Shown: positions 44,053-52,802, counted from the first letter of the stretch. The stretch: 64,000 nt of DNA from Salininema proteolyticum (GCF_042685645.1 NZ_JBHUNX010000001.1:1488001-1552000); one strand, 5' to 3'. Numbers and translations are program-made. Notes: generated by a model not told the origin, from the sequence alone.

Positions 44053-44913
44053 TCACTGGTGTTCGGTGCGGCGGATCGTGATGTCGCCGTAGGAGGTGCG
44101 GGCCTTGACGCTCACGACGGGGTCTTCGGGCCCGGGCTCGCCGGAGTTCTCCAGATGGCTGTTGACGGCTCCGGCGGCGGCGTGGACGTCGAGCCATGCG
44201 GCGGTGCCCTCGCCGACGCCGACGTCGATTGATCCGAGCGAGGTCTTGAGCTCGGCGGTGCCTCTGGTCATCTCCTCGACGCGGACGGTTCCCTGCGCGC
44301 TGGCGGCGTCGACGTCGCCGTCCACGCGGCCGATCGCGATGTCGCCCATGGACGTGCGTACCCGGGCGTTACCGCCGACCTCGTCGACGGTGCACGGTCC
44401 CTGGGAGTTCTTGAGCTTCACTGATCCGGCCGCCCGGCCGAGTCGCAGTTTTCCCATGGACGTGGTCAGGTGGGCGTCCCCGTCCACCTGGTCGACCAGG
44501 ATGTCGCCGCCCGCGTTCAGTTTCAAACGGTCGGCGCGCTCGATGCGCACGTTCCCCATACCGGACCTGATCTCGCAGGCGCCGAGGCGGCCCGTGGCGT
44601 CCAGGGAGGCCACGGACCCGATGCCGAACCCGGACAGGCCGGATCCGGAGGGCAGGGCGATGGCGAGCGTGACCGCTCGGCTCTTGTTCTTCCAGCCCAT
44701 GTACTTGTGGAAGGCCGGGCCCTTGACGGTGAGGGTGCCCTTGGACAGGGCCACCTTGGTCTGCTCGGCGGCCTCCACGTCGGACTCGTTGCCGGGGTCG
44801 GCGGGGGCCACGGTGACCTCGGTGGTGTCGCGGTCCTCGGCCGTGACGGTCACGGAGGCGACGAGCAGGTCGATCTCGACGTCGATGGGTTCGGGAGTGT
44901 CGAAGGAAGGCAT
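44053..44913 (-). CDS. DUF4097 beta-strand repeat protein
   Basis: 286 residues with short repeated beta-strand units of the form TSMGKLRLG, TSMGDIAIG and TSLGSIDVG, each followed by a turn. This is the DUF4097 (adhesin-like beta-helix) layout. No signal peptide is evident. Its position between a RHH regulator and an ABC-2 exporter is recurrent for this family in actinobacteria; molecular role unknown. Confidence 0.8.
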   Translation of the reverse strand: MPSFDTPEPIDVEIDLLVASVTVTAEDRDTTEVTVAPADPGNESDVEAAEQTKVALSKGTLTVKGPAFHKYMGWKNKSRAVTLAIALPSGSGLSGFGIGSVASLDATGRLGACEIRSGMGNVRIERADRLKLNAGGDILVDQVDGDAHLTTSMGKLRLGRAAGSVKLKNSQGPCTVDEVGGNARVRTSMGDIAIGRVDGDVDAASAQGTVRVEEMTRGTAELKTSLGSIDVGVGEGTAAWLDVHAAAGAVNSHLENSGEPGPEDPVVSVKARTSYGDITIRRTEHQ

Positions 44914-44978
44914 GTCGGTGTCCTTTCGGGGTTCTCGTGGTGCGGTGTTGAAGTGGTGGTGTCGTTCGGCGGGGGCGG

Positions 44979-45491
44979 CTAGCGCACCCAGCCGGTGAGT
45001 CGGTTGGAGCCCGATGTGGTGACGCGCGGTGCCGACGGAGTGCGGTTCGGGGTGTCGAGAACGGTCGCCGCCGCCCGGACGAGCCAGGCGTTTGCCGAGC
45101 GGCCCTCGCGGTCGGCGGCCTCCTCGATGCGGGCCTTGAGCCGTTCGGGCAGCCTCAGGTTGATTCGCGTCATCGGGCCGTCGTCGCCCTCGGTCGGTGC
45201 CGTAGTGGCACTACTTGGCTCAGGTGTCTCCGCCTGGGGCTGCGGCTCGGAGGCCGGCTGGTCGACCGCGAAGGAGGGCTCGCCTCCCCGCAGCCTGACC
45301 TCGACCGAGCCCGGCGCCATCTCCAGAGTGATGTCGTCGGCCGCCGTGGAGAGCGCGTTCAGCAGCATCAGGCGGATCGTCGGGTCGAGGGCCGCGGCCA
45401 TTCGCTCGGCGACCTCCCGGTTGGCCCCTTCGGGGTCGGCGGCTGCCGCCAGTTCGCGGCGGGCGCTCTCTACAAACGGTGTCAAATCCAT
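44979..45491 (-). CDS. Ribbon-helix-helix DNA-binding protein (HicB/Arc-like regulator)
   Basis: 170 residues. The C-terminal part TRINLRLPERLKARIEEAADREG is the RHH strand-helix that reads DNA, followed by RSANAWLVRAAATVL. The N-terminal 100 residues are a helical and then beta-rich domain (LEMAPGSVEVRLRGG) of unknown role. Three ATGGCAC repeats 11 bases apart overlap its own start codon, so it most likely represses itself and the downstream DUF4097/ABC genes. No toxin partner is present. Confidence 0.7.
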   Translation of the reverse strand: MDLTPFVESARRELAAAADPEGANREVAERMAAALDPTIRLMLLNALSTAADDITLEMAPGSVEVRLRGGEPSFAVDQPASEPQPQAETPEPSSATTAPTEGDDGPMTRINLRLPERLKARIEEAADREGRSANAWLVRAAATVLDTPNRTPSAPRVTTSGSNRLTGWVR

Positions 45492-45518
45492 GGCACCAGT
45501 ATGGCACGTTCATGGCAC
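45490..45518 (-). promoter_or_regulatory. Three direct heptad repeats (probable RHH operator)
   Basis: ATGGCAC occurs at 45490-45496, 45501-45507 and 45512-45518, exactly 11 bases apart, about one helical turn. The first overlaps the start codon of the RHH gene. Regularly spaced short repeats are typical of RHH repressor operators, and a symmetric relative, TAGTGGCACTA, occurs inside the gene near 45204-45214. Confidence 0.65.
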
Positions 45519-45604
45519 CATCGCAAGTTCTCGCGGCACGAAATTGTGCCCGGCTCGATCGAGCCGGGCACGGGGGGAATGCGGACCTCCGGGGTGGAGC
45601 AGTG

Positions 45605-46744
45605 TCAGGACGCGGTGTTGAGGCGGGCTGCCTGGCGGATCAGATGATCGCGTTCGGCCAGGTTGGAGGCCTTTCGGGCGGCCTCGGCGTACAACCGCGC
45701 CGCCAGTTCCCGGTTGCCGTCGTGTTCGTGGAGGTAGGCCGCCACGGCGGTGTAACGGGGCAGCGAGTCGTCCAGTGGCGCGAGTGCTGCCAGACCGGCA
45801 CGCGGACCGTCGGCCTCTCCGACGGCCACCGCGCGGTTGAGTAGGACGACGGGGCTGCCGGTCAGACGGGCGAGCTCGTCGTACCACTCGACGATCTGCG
45901 TCCAGTCGGTCTCCTCGGCGGCGGGGGCGTCGGCGTGGAGAGCCGCGATGGCGGCCTGCGCTTGGAACTCGCCGAGCCGGTCGCGGGCGAGGGCCGCCTG
46001 GAGGATGGACACGCCCTCGGTGATCGCGTCGGTGTCCCACAGGGCGCGGTCCTGTTCGGCGAGCGGCACCAGGCTCCCGTCGGGGGCGGTTCGGGCGGCG
46101 CGCCGGGCGTGGTGGAGGAGCATGAGGGCGAGCAGACCCGCCGCTTCGGGATGGTCGACGGCGGCCGCGAGCTGCCGGGCGAGCCGGATCCCCTCGGCGG
46201 CGAGGTCGATGTCGCCGGAGTATCCCTCGTTGAAGACCAGGTAGAGGACGCGCAGCACCGTGGCGACGTCTCCGGGCCGGTCGAAACTCCGGCCGTCGAC
46301 GGTGCGTTTGGCCCGGCTGATGCGCTGGGCCATCGTGGCCTCGGGGACCATGTGGGCCCGGGCTATCTGCCGGGTGGTCAGGCCCCCGATGGCGCGCAGG
46401 GTGAGGGCGACGGCGGAGGCCGGCGTCAGGGACGGGTGGGCGCACAGGAAGTAAAGCCACAGCGTGTCGTCCGCCGGGGCGGCGGGGCCGGGCGGCGGTT
46501 CCTCCTCGACGAGGTCCTCCCGGCGCCGGCGGGAGGACTCGGATCGGGCGGCGTCGAGGAACCGGCGCCAGGAGACGGTGACCAGCCAGCCTTTCGGATC
46601 CCTCGGCGGATCGCCCGGCCAGGTGCGCAGGGCCTCTATCAGGGCGTCCTGGACGGCGTCCTCGGCCGCCGCGAACCCGGCTCCGCGGCGGACGAGGATC
46701 GCGAGGACGTTCGGGATGAGGCCCCGCAGCAGTGATTCGTCCAT
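45605..46744 (-). CDS. RNA polymerase sigma factor, ECF42-type
   Basis: 379 residues. An N-terminal sigma2 region (AAEDAVQDALIEALRTWP and GWLVTVSWRRFLDAARSE), a sigma4 region (LTLRAIGGLTTRQIARAHMVPEATMAQRISRAK) and a long C-terminal helical extension typical of the ECF42/DUF6596 group. These sigma factors lack a classic anti-sigma factor and are linked to YCII-domain proteins; one is encoded 9 bases upstream. Confidence 0.85.
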   Translation of the reverse strand: MDESLLRGLIPNVLAILVRRGAGFAAAEDAVQDALIEALRTWPGDPPRDPKGWLVTVSWRRFLDAARSESSRRRREDLVEEEPPPGPAAPADDTLWLYFLCAHPSLTPASAVALTLRAIGGLTTRQIARAHMVPEATMAQRISRAKRTVDGRSFDRPGDVATVLRVLYLVFNEGYSGDIDLAAEGIRLARQLAAAVDHPEAAGLLALMLLHHARRAARTAPDGSLVPLAEQDRALWDTDAITEGVSILQAALARDRLGEFQAQAAIAALHADAPAAEETDWTQIVEWYDELARLTGSPVVLLNRAVAVGEADGPRAGLAALAPLDDSLPRYTAVAAYLHEHDGNRELAARLYAEAARKASNLAERDHLIRQAARLNTAS

Positions 46745-46753
46745 GGAACGAGG

Positions 46754-47161
46754 CTATTCCGTGATGGTGGGCGCCTCGCCCAGGAAGGGGCGCAGCTCGA
46801 GCCATTCGTGGATGGGCTCTCCGCCCGCGCCCGGCGCGGCCGACAGTTCCCCGGCCAGCTCGAGGGCGCGGTCGTAGGTGTCCACGTCGATGACCATCCA
46901 GCCGGCGATGAGGTCCTTGGTCTCCGCGAACGGGCCGTCGGTGACCGGTGCGCGCCCTTCGCCGTCGTAACGGACGAACGTGCCCTCGGGCGCGAGCGCC
47001 TGGCCGTCGACGAACTCGCCGGTCTCCTCGAGCCGGGCGGCGAAGTCCTTCATGTACTTGATGTGCGCCGAGACCTCCTCCGGGGTCCACTTGTCCATGG
47101 GTACGTTGTTGACGGCGGCCGGAGCGCCGCGGTAGTGCTTCAGAAGCAGGTACTTGGCCAT
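46754..47161 (-). CDS. YCII-related (DGPF) protein
   Basis: 135 residues with the DGPF signature (PVTDGPFAETKDLIAGWMVID) in the ferredoxin-like YCII fold. Proteins of this group accompany ECF42 sigma factors and may sense or tune them; how is not known. The ATG at 47161 is preceded by AAGGAGAGA. Confidence 0.8.
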   Translation of the reverse strand: MAKYLLLKHYRGAPAAVNNVPMDKWTPEEVSAHIKYMKDFAARLEETGEFVDGQALAPEGTFVRYDGEGRAPVTDGPFAETKDLIAGWMVIDVDTYDRALELAGELSAAPGAGGEPIHEWLELRPFLGEAPTITE

Positions 47162-47611
47162 GATCGTCTCTCCTTGGTGCCGGTGCGGCCCGTTCGGCCG
47201 CTCTCACCAGGGTGACGGAGCCGGTCCCGGTTTTTCGACATGGTCGGCGGAATTCCCCGTAACTTTTTCGCCGTGTCCGGAAGTGCCGCCCATGAGCGAC
47301 CCATGCGCGGCCCTGTGCCCCGTCCGCTGCCGGGGTGCGCCGGGTGCGGTCCGTCCCCGGGGCCGCCTGGAACTGTCGGAGGCCCGACAGAAACACCGTC
47401 AAAGGGGTCCCCGGTGGTGTTCTTCCGCCGCCGTCCGCCGATCCTGATCCGGCGAAGGCCTGTTCGATTCCTTCCCTGTTGTGCCGCTTGAAGAGCACGG
47501 ATGATCGCATGATAGAGGCGCCCCGAGGGTCCTCTGTTCGCCTTGCGCCCGAGCGTGTCCGGGATGCGAGAGAGCATTTTCTTCCGTGTCCCGCCTTGAC
47601 TCCGCAAGCCA
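47162..47611. other. 450 bases without a supported gene
   Basis: Upstream region of the YCII/ECF42 pair. Long frames exist on both strands but have arginine/proline-heavy, non-protein-like composition. The YCII promoter should lie on the left side; I could not assign boxes. Confidence 0.3.
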
Positions 47612-47653
47612 GGTGACTTAAGTTACCAATACGTATAGTTACTAAATAGTAAC
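47612..47653 (+). promoter_or_regulatory. Pair of operator-like palindromes upstream of 47696
   Basis: GGTGACTTAAGTTACC (47612-47627, one mismatched pair) and GTTACTAAATAGTAAC (47638-47653, perfect 7-base arms around AA) share the half-site GTTAC/GTAAC. Their centres are 26 bases apart and TACGTA lies between. The AT-rich pair in a GC-rich genome looks like a double repressor or activator site for the gene starting at 47696. Confidence 0.6.
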
Positions 47654-47695
47654 TCGTCAATGTTCTTGCACTGCAAGAGAAAAGAGGAGTACATC

Positions 47696-48079
47696 ATGTC
47701 CGCACACGCACTCGAATCTCACCTCGGCGGCCGTAGCTTCCAGGAGCGCCCGATCCCCCGGGAGGCCGCCGCCGTGGCGACCTACTTCTTCGACATCATC
47801 ACCGGGAAGCGCCCGTCCCACGGCGCCCGGAACCACGCGGCCACCACGGGCTGGCAGGCCCTGCAGTTCTGGAAGCGGGCCGTCCGCTCGGCGGTCCGCG
47901 ACGTCACCGTCGTCAAGAAGTACACCTTCGAACCCGGAACGGCGGAGTTCCTCTTCCGGTTCGACGTGGAGAGGAGGCCCAAGTTCGCCTTGATGCAGTT
48001 GCGGCAGATGGGGTTGCGGTGGCAGCTCTCGGATCTGGTCCTGGTGGAGAACGGGGCGCGGCGCCGTAACGCGAGCTGA
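47696..48079 (+). CDS. Small protein, possibly Rv3235 family
   Basis: 127 residues, ATG behind AAGAGGAG. The second half (VVKKYTFEPGTAEFLFRFDVERRP, then MQLRQMGLRWQLSDLVLVE) is an alpha-beta pattern that resembles the actinobacterial Rv3235-like family often found near secA; that resemblance is my recollection and is weak. No signal peptide. It is probably controlled by the two palindromes upstream. Confidence 0.6.
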   Translation: MSAHALESHLGGRSFQERPIPREAAAVATYFFDIITGKRPSHGARNHAATTGWQALQFWKRAVRSAVRDVTVVKKYTFEPGTAEFLFRFDVERRPKFALMQLRQMGLRWQLSDLVLVENGARRRNAS

Positions 48080-48298
48080 TCAGCGGGAACGTCGTGGGGC
48101 CGGTCCGGTTTCCGGTCGGCCTCACGGCCGCAATGACATCAGTGCGACCGCAAGGACCCGTCGGCCGCTCCGAAACGGTCCGCGGAATCGCCGGGGAAGA
48201 GCCGGAGACAGGGCCGATCCTGCCTCAAGGAGAAAACGAGGCCTCCCGCGGTCTTCGACCCGGAACCCGGGTCGCGCCGCCGCCCCGCCCTCGGCCCC

Positions 48299-48826
48299 CT
48301 ACTTCGGGCGTCCTGGGGCGCGGCGCAGCCTCTCGACGTGGGAGAGGATGCGGCCGCGGTCCTCGGGGAACCAGGACTCCCACTCCTCGTCGAGGGAGAA
48401 CCACCGCGCCGCCTGGCCGGGCTCCGGCCGCAGCGGAACGTCGGGAGAGACCAAGGCGGCGTAGACGAGCCCCAGCGTGGGCTCGATATCCGGGTGGTAG
48501 TCGCGCACGACGGCGGCGGCCGGCGTGACGAAGAGGGCGGCCTCGACGCCCGTCTCCTCGAAAAGCTCCCGGGCGGCGGCCTCGCGGGGCTCCTCGCCGT
48601 TCTCGACCATGCCGCCGGGAGCCACCCAGCCGCGAATACGGTGCCGGACCAATAGGACCCTGGCCAGGTCGGAGTCGACAACCCACGTCTCGGCGGCGAA
48701 TGGAGGGACGCCCCGCTCCATGGCCGAGTCCAGCCAGGCGCCGGCGTCGTCGAAGACCGTGCCCGCGAACGCGATATCGGCCCTGGCGGCCCTCAGCGTG
48801 CGTTCCCCTTCGTCACCTGCGTACAT
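48299..48826 (-). CDS. Nudix hydrolase
   Basis: 175 residues with an intact Nudix box GMVENGEEPREAAARELFEE followed by TGV (G-x5-E-x7-REUxEExGU). A relative of the NUDIX family that hydrolyses nucleoside diphosphate derivatives; the substrate is not predictable. The frame is open far upstream, but the ATG at 48826 fits the family length. The gene is convergent with 47696-48079; the 220 bases between hold a small CGACCCGG/CCGGGTCG hairpin at 48256-48274. Confidence 0.8.
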   Translation of the reverse strand: MYAGDEGERTLRAARADIAFAGTVFDDAGAWLDSAMERGVPPFAAETWVVDSDLARVLLVRHRIRGWVAPGGMVENGEEPREAAARELFEETGVEAALFVTPAAAVVRDYHPDIEPTLGLVYAALVSPDVPLRPEPGQAARWFSLDEEWESWFPEDRGRILSHVERLRRAPGRPK

Positions 48827-48987
48827 TCCGGTCACCGTAGGCCGCCTCTCTTGTGAGTCGCGCCCGAGTCTAACCGATCGGCCATTGTGAATTTCGAGGT
48901 AGGGGCGTAAACACCCCGAGACGGCGCGGCGTCGCCCCGCCCGGCCTCCGGTGACACCCCGCCGCGAAACGAGTAACGTGAGCGGCT

Positions 48988-49614
48988 GTGGCAGTAGAGA
49001 ATACGACAGGCGGCCCCTACGAGCCGCTGGCAGAAGTGTACGAGGAGTACACGCAGGACATCCTCCTCGGACAACCCTTCGACCGCGCCATGATGGCGGC
49101 CTTCGCAGAACTGGTCGGAGACGGCACGGTCCTCGACGCGGGCTGCGGCCCCGGGTACGCGACCGACCACCTGAGCGGGCTCGGTGTGACGGCGAAGGGT
49201 GTGGACCAGTCTCCGGAGATGATCCGCCTCGCGACGAAGGCCTACCCCGAGTTGGACTTCTCCGTCGGAGACATCGCGGATCTGGACGAAGAGGACGGGG
49301 CGCTCGCGGGAGTGCTGGCGCGCTACTCGACGATCCACATGGAGCCCGAGGATGTCGCTCTGGCGGTCCGTGAGTTCCACAGGGTGACGATCGAGGGCGG
49401 ATACGTGTTGATCTCGTTCCAGTCCGACACCGAGGGAACCGTTCCGACCGCCTTCGACCACAGGGTGGCACAGGCTTACCGGTGGCCGGTGGACGCGATG
49501 GCCGAGCTCTTGCGAAGCGAGGGGTTCGCCGAGACCGCCCGCCTGATCCGCGTCCCGAAGGAGGACGAGCGGGGCTTCCCGCAGGCGCATCTGTTGGTGT
49601 GCAAGGAAGGGTGA
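48988..49614 (+). CDS. Class I SAM-dependent methyltransferase
   Basis: 208 residues, GTG start. SAM motif VLDAGCGPGYATDHL (about residues 47-61), KGVDQSPEMIRLA, and the post-motif FHRVTIEGGYVLISF. Typical of small-molecule methyltransferases of the type 11/25 families. It is divergent from the Nudix gene and followed by a strong hairpin terminator. Confidence 0.78.
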   Translation: MAVENTTGGPYEPLAEVYEEYTQDILLGQPFDRAMMAAFAELVGDGTVLDAGCGPGYATDHLSGLGVTAKGVDQSPEMIRLATKAYPELDFSVGDIADLDEEDGALAGVLARYSTIHMEPEDVALAVREFHRVTIEGGYVLISFQSDTEGTVPTAFDHRVAQAYRWPVDAMAELLRSEGFAETARLIRVPKEDERGFPQAHLLVCKEG

Positions 49615-49629
49615 CAGGGTGAGCCACTC

Positions 49630-49678
49630 CCAGTACCGGTTTCACCGGTACTGGTTTTACCGGTGACCGGTCACCGGT
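49630..49678 (+). terminator. Terminator hairpin followed by a perfect 20-base palindrome
   Basis: CCAGTACCGGT (49630-49640) pairs perfectly with ACCGGTACTGG (49644-49654) over a 3-base loop and is followed by TTTT, a classic intrinsic terminator for the methyltransferase. Directly after it, ACCGGTGACCGGTCACCGGT (49659-49678) is a perfect palindrome. ACCGGT or its core is repeated across the whole stretch. Confidence 0.75.
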
Positions 49679-49760
49679 GGGATCGCTCCACGAAAGACAG
49701 GTGAGAAAAAACTGGGACAGGCCGTAACCGGACCGTTCCCCGCTCGTTGAACCTCTAAGC

Positions 49761-51698
49761 ATAGTCGGGTGGCGCGGCGGAACCTCCCCGCCGCGCTCCC
49801 ACAGATCCGGACGTGACACTCTCGCGTCATCCGGCTCCTGCAACACCGGTCAGCGTGCCATTCTCGTCACCCAACGCCAATGCTCGAAATAGGCGGGGTA
49901 CTCCTCGACGACTTGACACCAGCGGCGGATAAACCGCTTCCAGCTCCGAAACCGTCGATACTTTTTCCTCACCCACTTCGCCAGCATCGCGTTCAACTGT
50001 CCCAGAAGCGGATAGAGCTCGGAGCGACCGAATGACCCGTAATAGTTCATCCAGCCCCGAACGATCGGGTTGACCAACCGGGCGATCTCATCGAACCCCC
50101 GATCGGTTCGCCTGCCGATCCGCCAAGACCGCATCACCTGCGACATCCGTTTACGCGCCGCTCTACTGACAGCAGGCGAAAACGTCGTCATCCGCTCCCC
50201 GTCCCGGCGCCATCCTCCCGGCCTGCACCGGAAATCGAACCCCAGGAAAGTAAACGACCGCGGGCCACTCCATCGAACGTCGCGGTCATTTCCGCAGTAG
50301 ACGATACGAGTCTTCTCCGGATGGAGCCGCAAACCCACCTCGGTCATCCTCACCTCCAGCGAAGCCAGGACTTTCTCCGCCTGACGCTGCGAAACGCAGT
50401 GAATCACCACGTCATCGGCGTAACGCTCGAACATGACCATCGGATGGGCACGTTCCAGCCAGGAATCCAGCGCCCAGTGCAGGAACAGGTTCGCCAACAC
50501 CGGCGAGACCGGTCCCCCTTGCGCCAGCCCCCGTTCACGCGGTGCAACATCCCCGTCGGCATCGATGACCTCGCAGGCCAGCCAGCGGCGCACATAAAGC
50601 ACCACCCAAGACGGAAGCCCAAGGGCCTCCACCGCCTTCACCAGCAGGTTCCAGTCCACCTCGTCGAAGAACGAGGCGATATCAACATCGACCACCCAAG
50701 ACCGTGACCAGCACCGATCCCGGCAAACCTTCACGGCCTCCTTCGCTGAACGGCCCGGTCGAAACCCGTAGGAGTCGGAGTGAAACAGAGGTTCCACCAC
50801 CTCCTCAACACGCTTCGCCACCACCGTCTGAGCGATCCTGTCGGCCACAACAGGTATGCCGAGAACCCGCCGACCACTGCCTGCGGGCTTCGGTATGGAC
50901 ACCGACCGAACCGGCTTAGGGAAATACGATCCCGACGCCATGCGATTCCAGATCTTGTACAGGCCTCCCTGCAGTGTCTTCGCATCACGACCGAAATCGT
51001 CGATCCCCACGCCGTCGGCTCCGGCGGCTCCGCCGTTACGGGCCACCGCCAACCAGGCGGCCCATACCTCCTCCCGGGACACGTCAAAAGGCTTCCCGGT
51101 CGCTGACCGTGATTCACTCACGGGGTTCCTCCCATCGCTGGTTGACCCAGTAATCTGAATCTGTATTGCCGGTCCCCTTCGCTCCACTCCCACCGCGCCA
51201 GCAAGAGGTTCGCCACTACTACGAGACCGTCCGCAATCCCCTGCCCGCATCGGTACTCGATTCCTCGCCGGCTAAGGCTCGGAACACTCCCTTCGCATCG
51301 AGCGAGGATCTTCCCACGTTCCATGCAGCCGCAGCAGACTGCGTTCACGCCCCCTTTACGCCGGATGCCGCCTGGCCAGTAAACGGGTTTCTGCCAGACT
51401 CCTCCCAGCCTCTTTTCGACAGGCCGGTTTTGACATCAGTTCAACGCTTTTCGACGCTTCAAACAGGGCCCCAGCCAGAGTCTCTGACACTGGATTTCAC
51501 GCAACGTCTCCGCAGTCCCCACCTGACAGCTCAACGCTGCCTTCTAAACGTATCGCTCACCACAGTCCCGTTACCGGTCATGCAGCATACGCCGGTTTGA
51601 GACCCCCTCCCGAAAGGCGATCTCGGAGGGCCAACCTCCATCAGCTACACAGCACCTCGAAAACAGTTACATCACCACCTTCGAGTCCGTGGCACACC
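49761..51698 (-). mobile_element. Group II intron (about 1.94 kb)
   Basis: It encodes the reverse transcriptase/maturase at 49850-51121. Downstream of that gene on the minus strand, 49837 down to 49804 is a clear 34-nucleotide domain V: it starts GAGCCGGATGACGCGAGAG and ends TCACGTCCGGATC. A domain VI-like hairpin follows to about 49765. The 5' end is placed at 51698, where the minus strand reads GTGTGCC, matching the GUGYG consensus. The 5' exon ends CGCCCTTTTCG, reminiscent of insertion behind a terminator-like hairpin, as class C introns do. The 3' boundary (49761-49764) is uncertain by a few bases. Confidence 0.7.
49850..51121 (-). CDS. ltrA: Group II intron reverse transcriptase/maturase (LtrA)
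   Basis: 423 residues. The RT catalytic motif is ERYADDVVIH; earlier RT blocks include VSIPKPAGSGRRVLGIP, YGFRPGRSAKEAV and GLAQGGPVSPVLANLFLHWALD. The C-terminal maturase domain has RLVNPIVRGWMNYYGSFGRS. No endonuclease (HNH) domain follows, as in class C and related intron ORFs. GTG at 51121 with GGGAGGA upstream is chosen over the longer open frame to 51250. The gene looks intact, so the intron may still be mobile. Confidence 0.9.
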   Translation of the reverse strand: MSESRSATGKPFDVSREEVWAAWLAVARNGGAAGADGVGIDDFGRDAKTLQGGLYKIWNRMASGSYFPKPVRSVSIPKPAGSGRRVLGIPVVADRIAQTVVAKRVEEVVEPLFHSDSYGFRPGRSAKEAVKVCRDRCWSRSWVVDVDIASFFDEVDWNLLVKAVEALGLPSWVVLYVRRWLACEVIDADGDVAPRERGLAQGGPVSPVLANLFLHWALDSWLERAHPMVMFERYADDVVIHCVSQRQAEKVLASLEVRMTEVGLRLHPEKTRIVYCGNDRDVRWSGPRSFTFLGFDFRCRPGGWRRDGERMTTFSPAVSRAARKRMSQVMRSWRIGRRTDRGFDEIARLVNPIVRGWMNYYGSFGRSELYPLLGQLNAMLAKWVRKKYRRFRSWKRFIRRWCQVVEEYPAYFEHWRWVTRMAR

Positions 51699-51798
51699 GA
51701 AAAGGGCGCCCAGGCCTTCGTCGGCAAACGTTCCTGGACGCCTTCCACTAACCAACTGGTTCCGCAATGCGGCGCCAGAAAGGAGATTCCACGTTATC

Positions 51799-52668
51799 AT
51801 GCGTCCCGACCTCATCACCGCTTGCCGCGAGCGTGTCCTCAAATGCCGCGAGAAGGTCGTCCTCCTCGTTCTCGCCACCTTCGCCGACGACGCGGCCACC
51901 ACTCCGCGACTGCAGGCCACCGCGCTAGCCGAGTTGTGCGGTGTCTCCAAACGCACCGTCCAGCGCGCTCTGCGCGGGCTCGAAGACGTGGGGCTCGTCC
52001 AGCGCCACCGCGCCTACCGGCGGCCGAACAGTTTCACCATTTCAGTCGACACCGGGCACGCACCCGAGCCGACACCCGAACCCGCACCGGAACCGGCGCC
52101 CGTCCCGGCCGAAGCGCCGCCCGCGCCGCCCGCGCCGCCCGCGCCGCCCGCGGCGCCGGCGGCGCCGGCGGCTCCGGAACCGGCGCCGGTGAACCGTCCG
52201 GCGTCCGCACCGCAGGTGCAGCGGGAGGATACCGAACCTGAAGAGCCCGAGGTGGTCGTTGACGAGGGCGAGCTCGCCGAGGCGCTCCACGCGATCGGCG
52301 CGTTGTGGGACATACGCAGAGGGGGATTCAAGTACCTGCGCGACCATGTCGCCCCGCTGGTCGCCGAAGGTTGGGACGGTGAGAGCCTCTGCCGGTGGGT
52401 CGGGCCGCCCAATGGGACCATCAACAGCCCGTTCGGTGTGCTCAAGCACCGGTTGAAGCAGGTCGCGGTGTTCAATCCGCCGCTCAAGGACGGCAGGCGG
52501 CCGCACCGGAAGTTCAACTGCTGGACGTGCAACGTGCCCACCGACAATGACGACCGCTATTGCGACGGCTGCACCGCCGAACGCGCCAAACCCCGCACCA
52601 GGAGCCGCAGCTGGCAGGACATCGCCGAAGCCGAAGGAGTCGCCATCCCCAAACCGAGAGGGCGGTGA
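51799..52668 (+). CDS. Winged-helix protein with Pro/Ala linker and C-terminal zinc ribbon
   Basis: 289 residues. N-terminal winged helix (about 20-75) with ATALAELCGVSKRTVQRALR, then GLEDVGLVQRHRAYRRPN, a MarR/replication-initiator-like DNA reader. A 60-residue linker of Pro, Ala and Glu repeats follows. Then comes a conserved middle domain (LAEALHAIGALWDIRRGGFK, then LCRWVGPPNGTINSPFGVL) and a zinc ribbon CWTCNVPTDNDDRYCDGC. Similar helix-turn-helix proteins are encoded on actinobacterial plasmids and integrative elements. The group II intron sits just upstream, perhaps in its 5' region. Confidence 0.65.
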   Translation: MRPDLITACRERVLKCREKVVLLVLATFADDAATTPRLQATALAELCGVSKRTVQRALRGLEDVGLVQRHRAYRRPNSFTISVDTGHAPEPTPEPAPEPAPVPAEAPPAPPAPPAPPAAPAAPAAPEPAPVNRPASAPQVQREDTEPEEPEVVVDEGELAEALHAIGALWDIRRGGFKYLRDHVAPLVAEGWDGESLCRWVGPPNGTINSPFGVLKHRLKQVAVFNPPLKDGRRPHRKFNCWTCNVPTDNDDRYCDGCTAERAKPRTRSRSWQDIAEAEGVAIPKPRGR

Positions 52669-52802
52669 CAGGTCCGTCGCCGTGCTCGGTGGGGCCGTAT
52701 AAGTACAGCATGATCATTGGTCCGGTGTGGGGGAGAGGACGGCGCCTCCAGCGGATTAGACTGAGACGTGCAGATGTAGATTCCTATCAAGGAGTGAATA
52801 GA

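Noticed and set aside
47140..47607. 155-residue minus-strand open frame before the YCII gene
   Set aside because: Arg/Pro/Gly-heavy composition and no ribosome site; it covers the YCII start region.
52070..52200. Short tandem repeats resembling a CRISPR or satellite
   Set aside because: They are Pro/Ala/Glu codon repeats inside the linker of the gene at 51799, in frame and without spacers.
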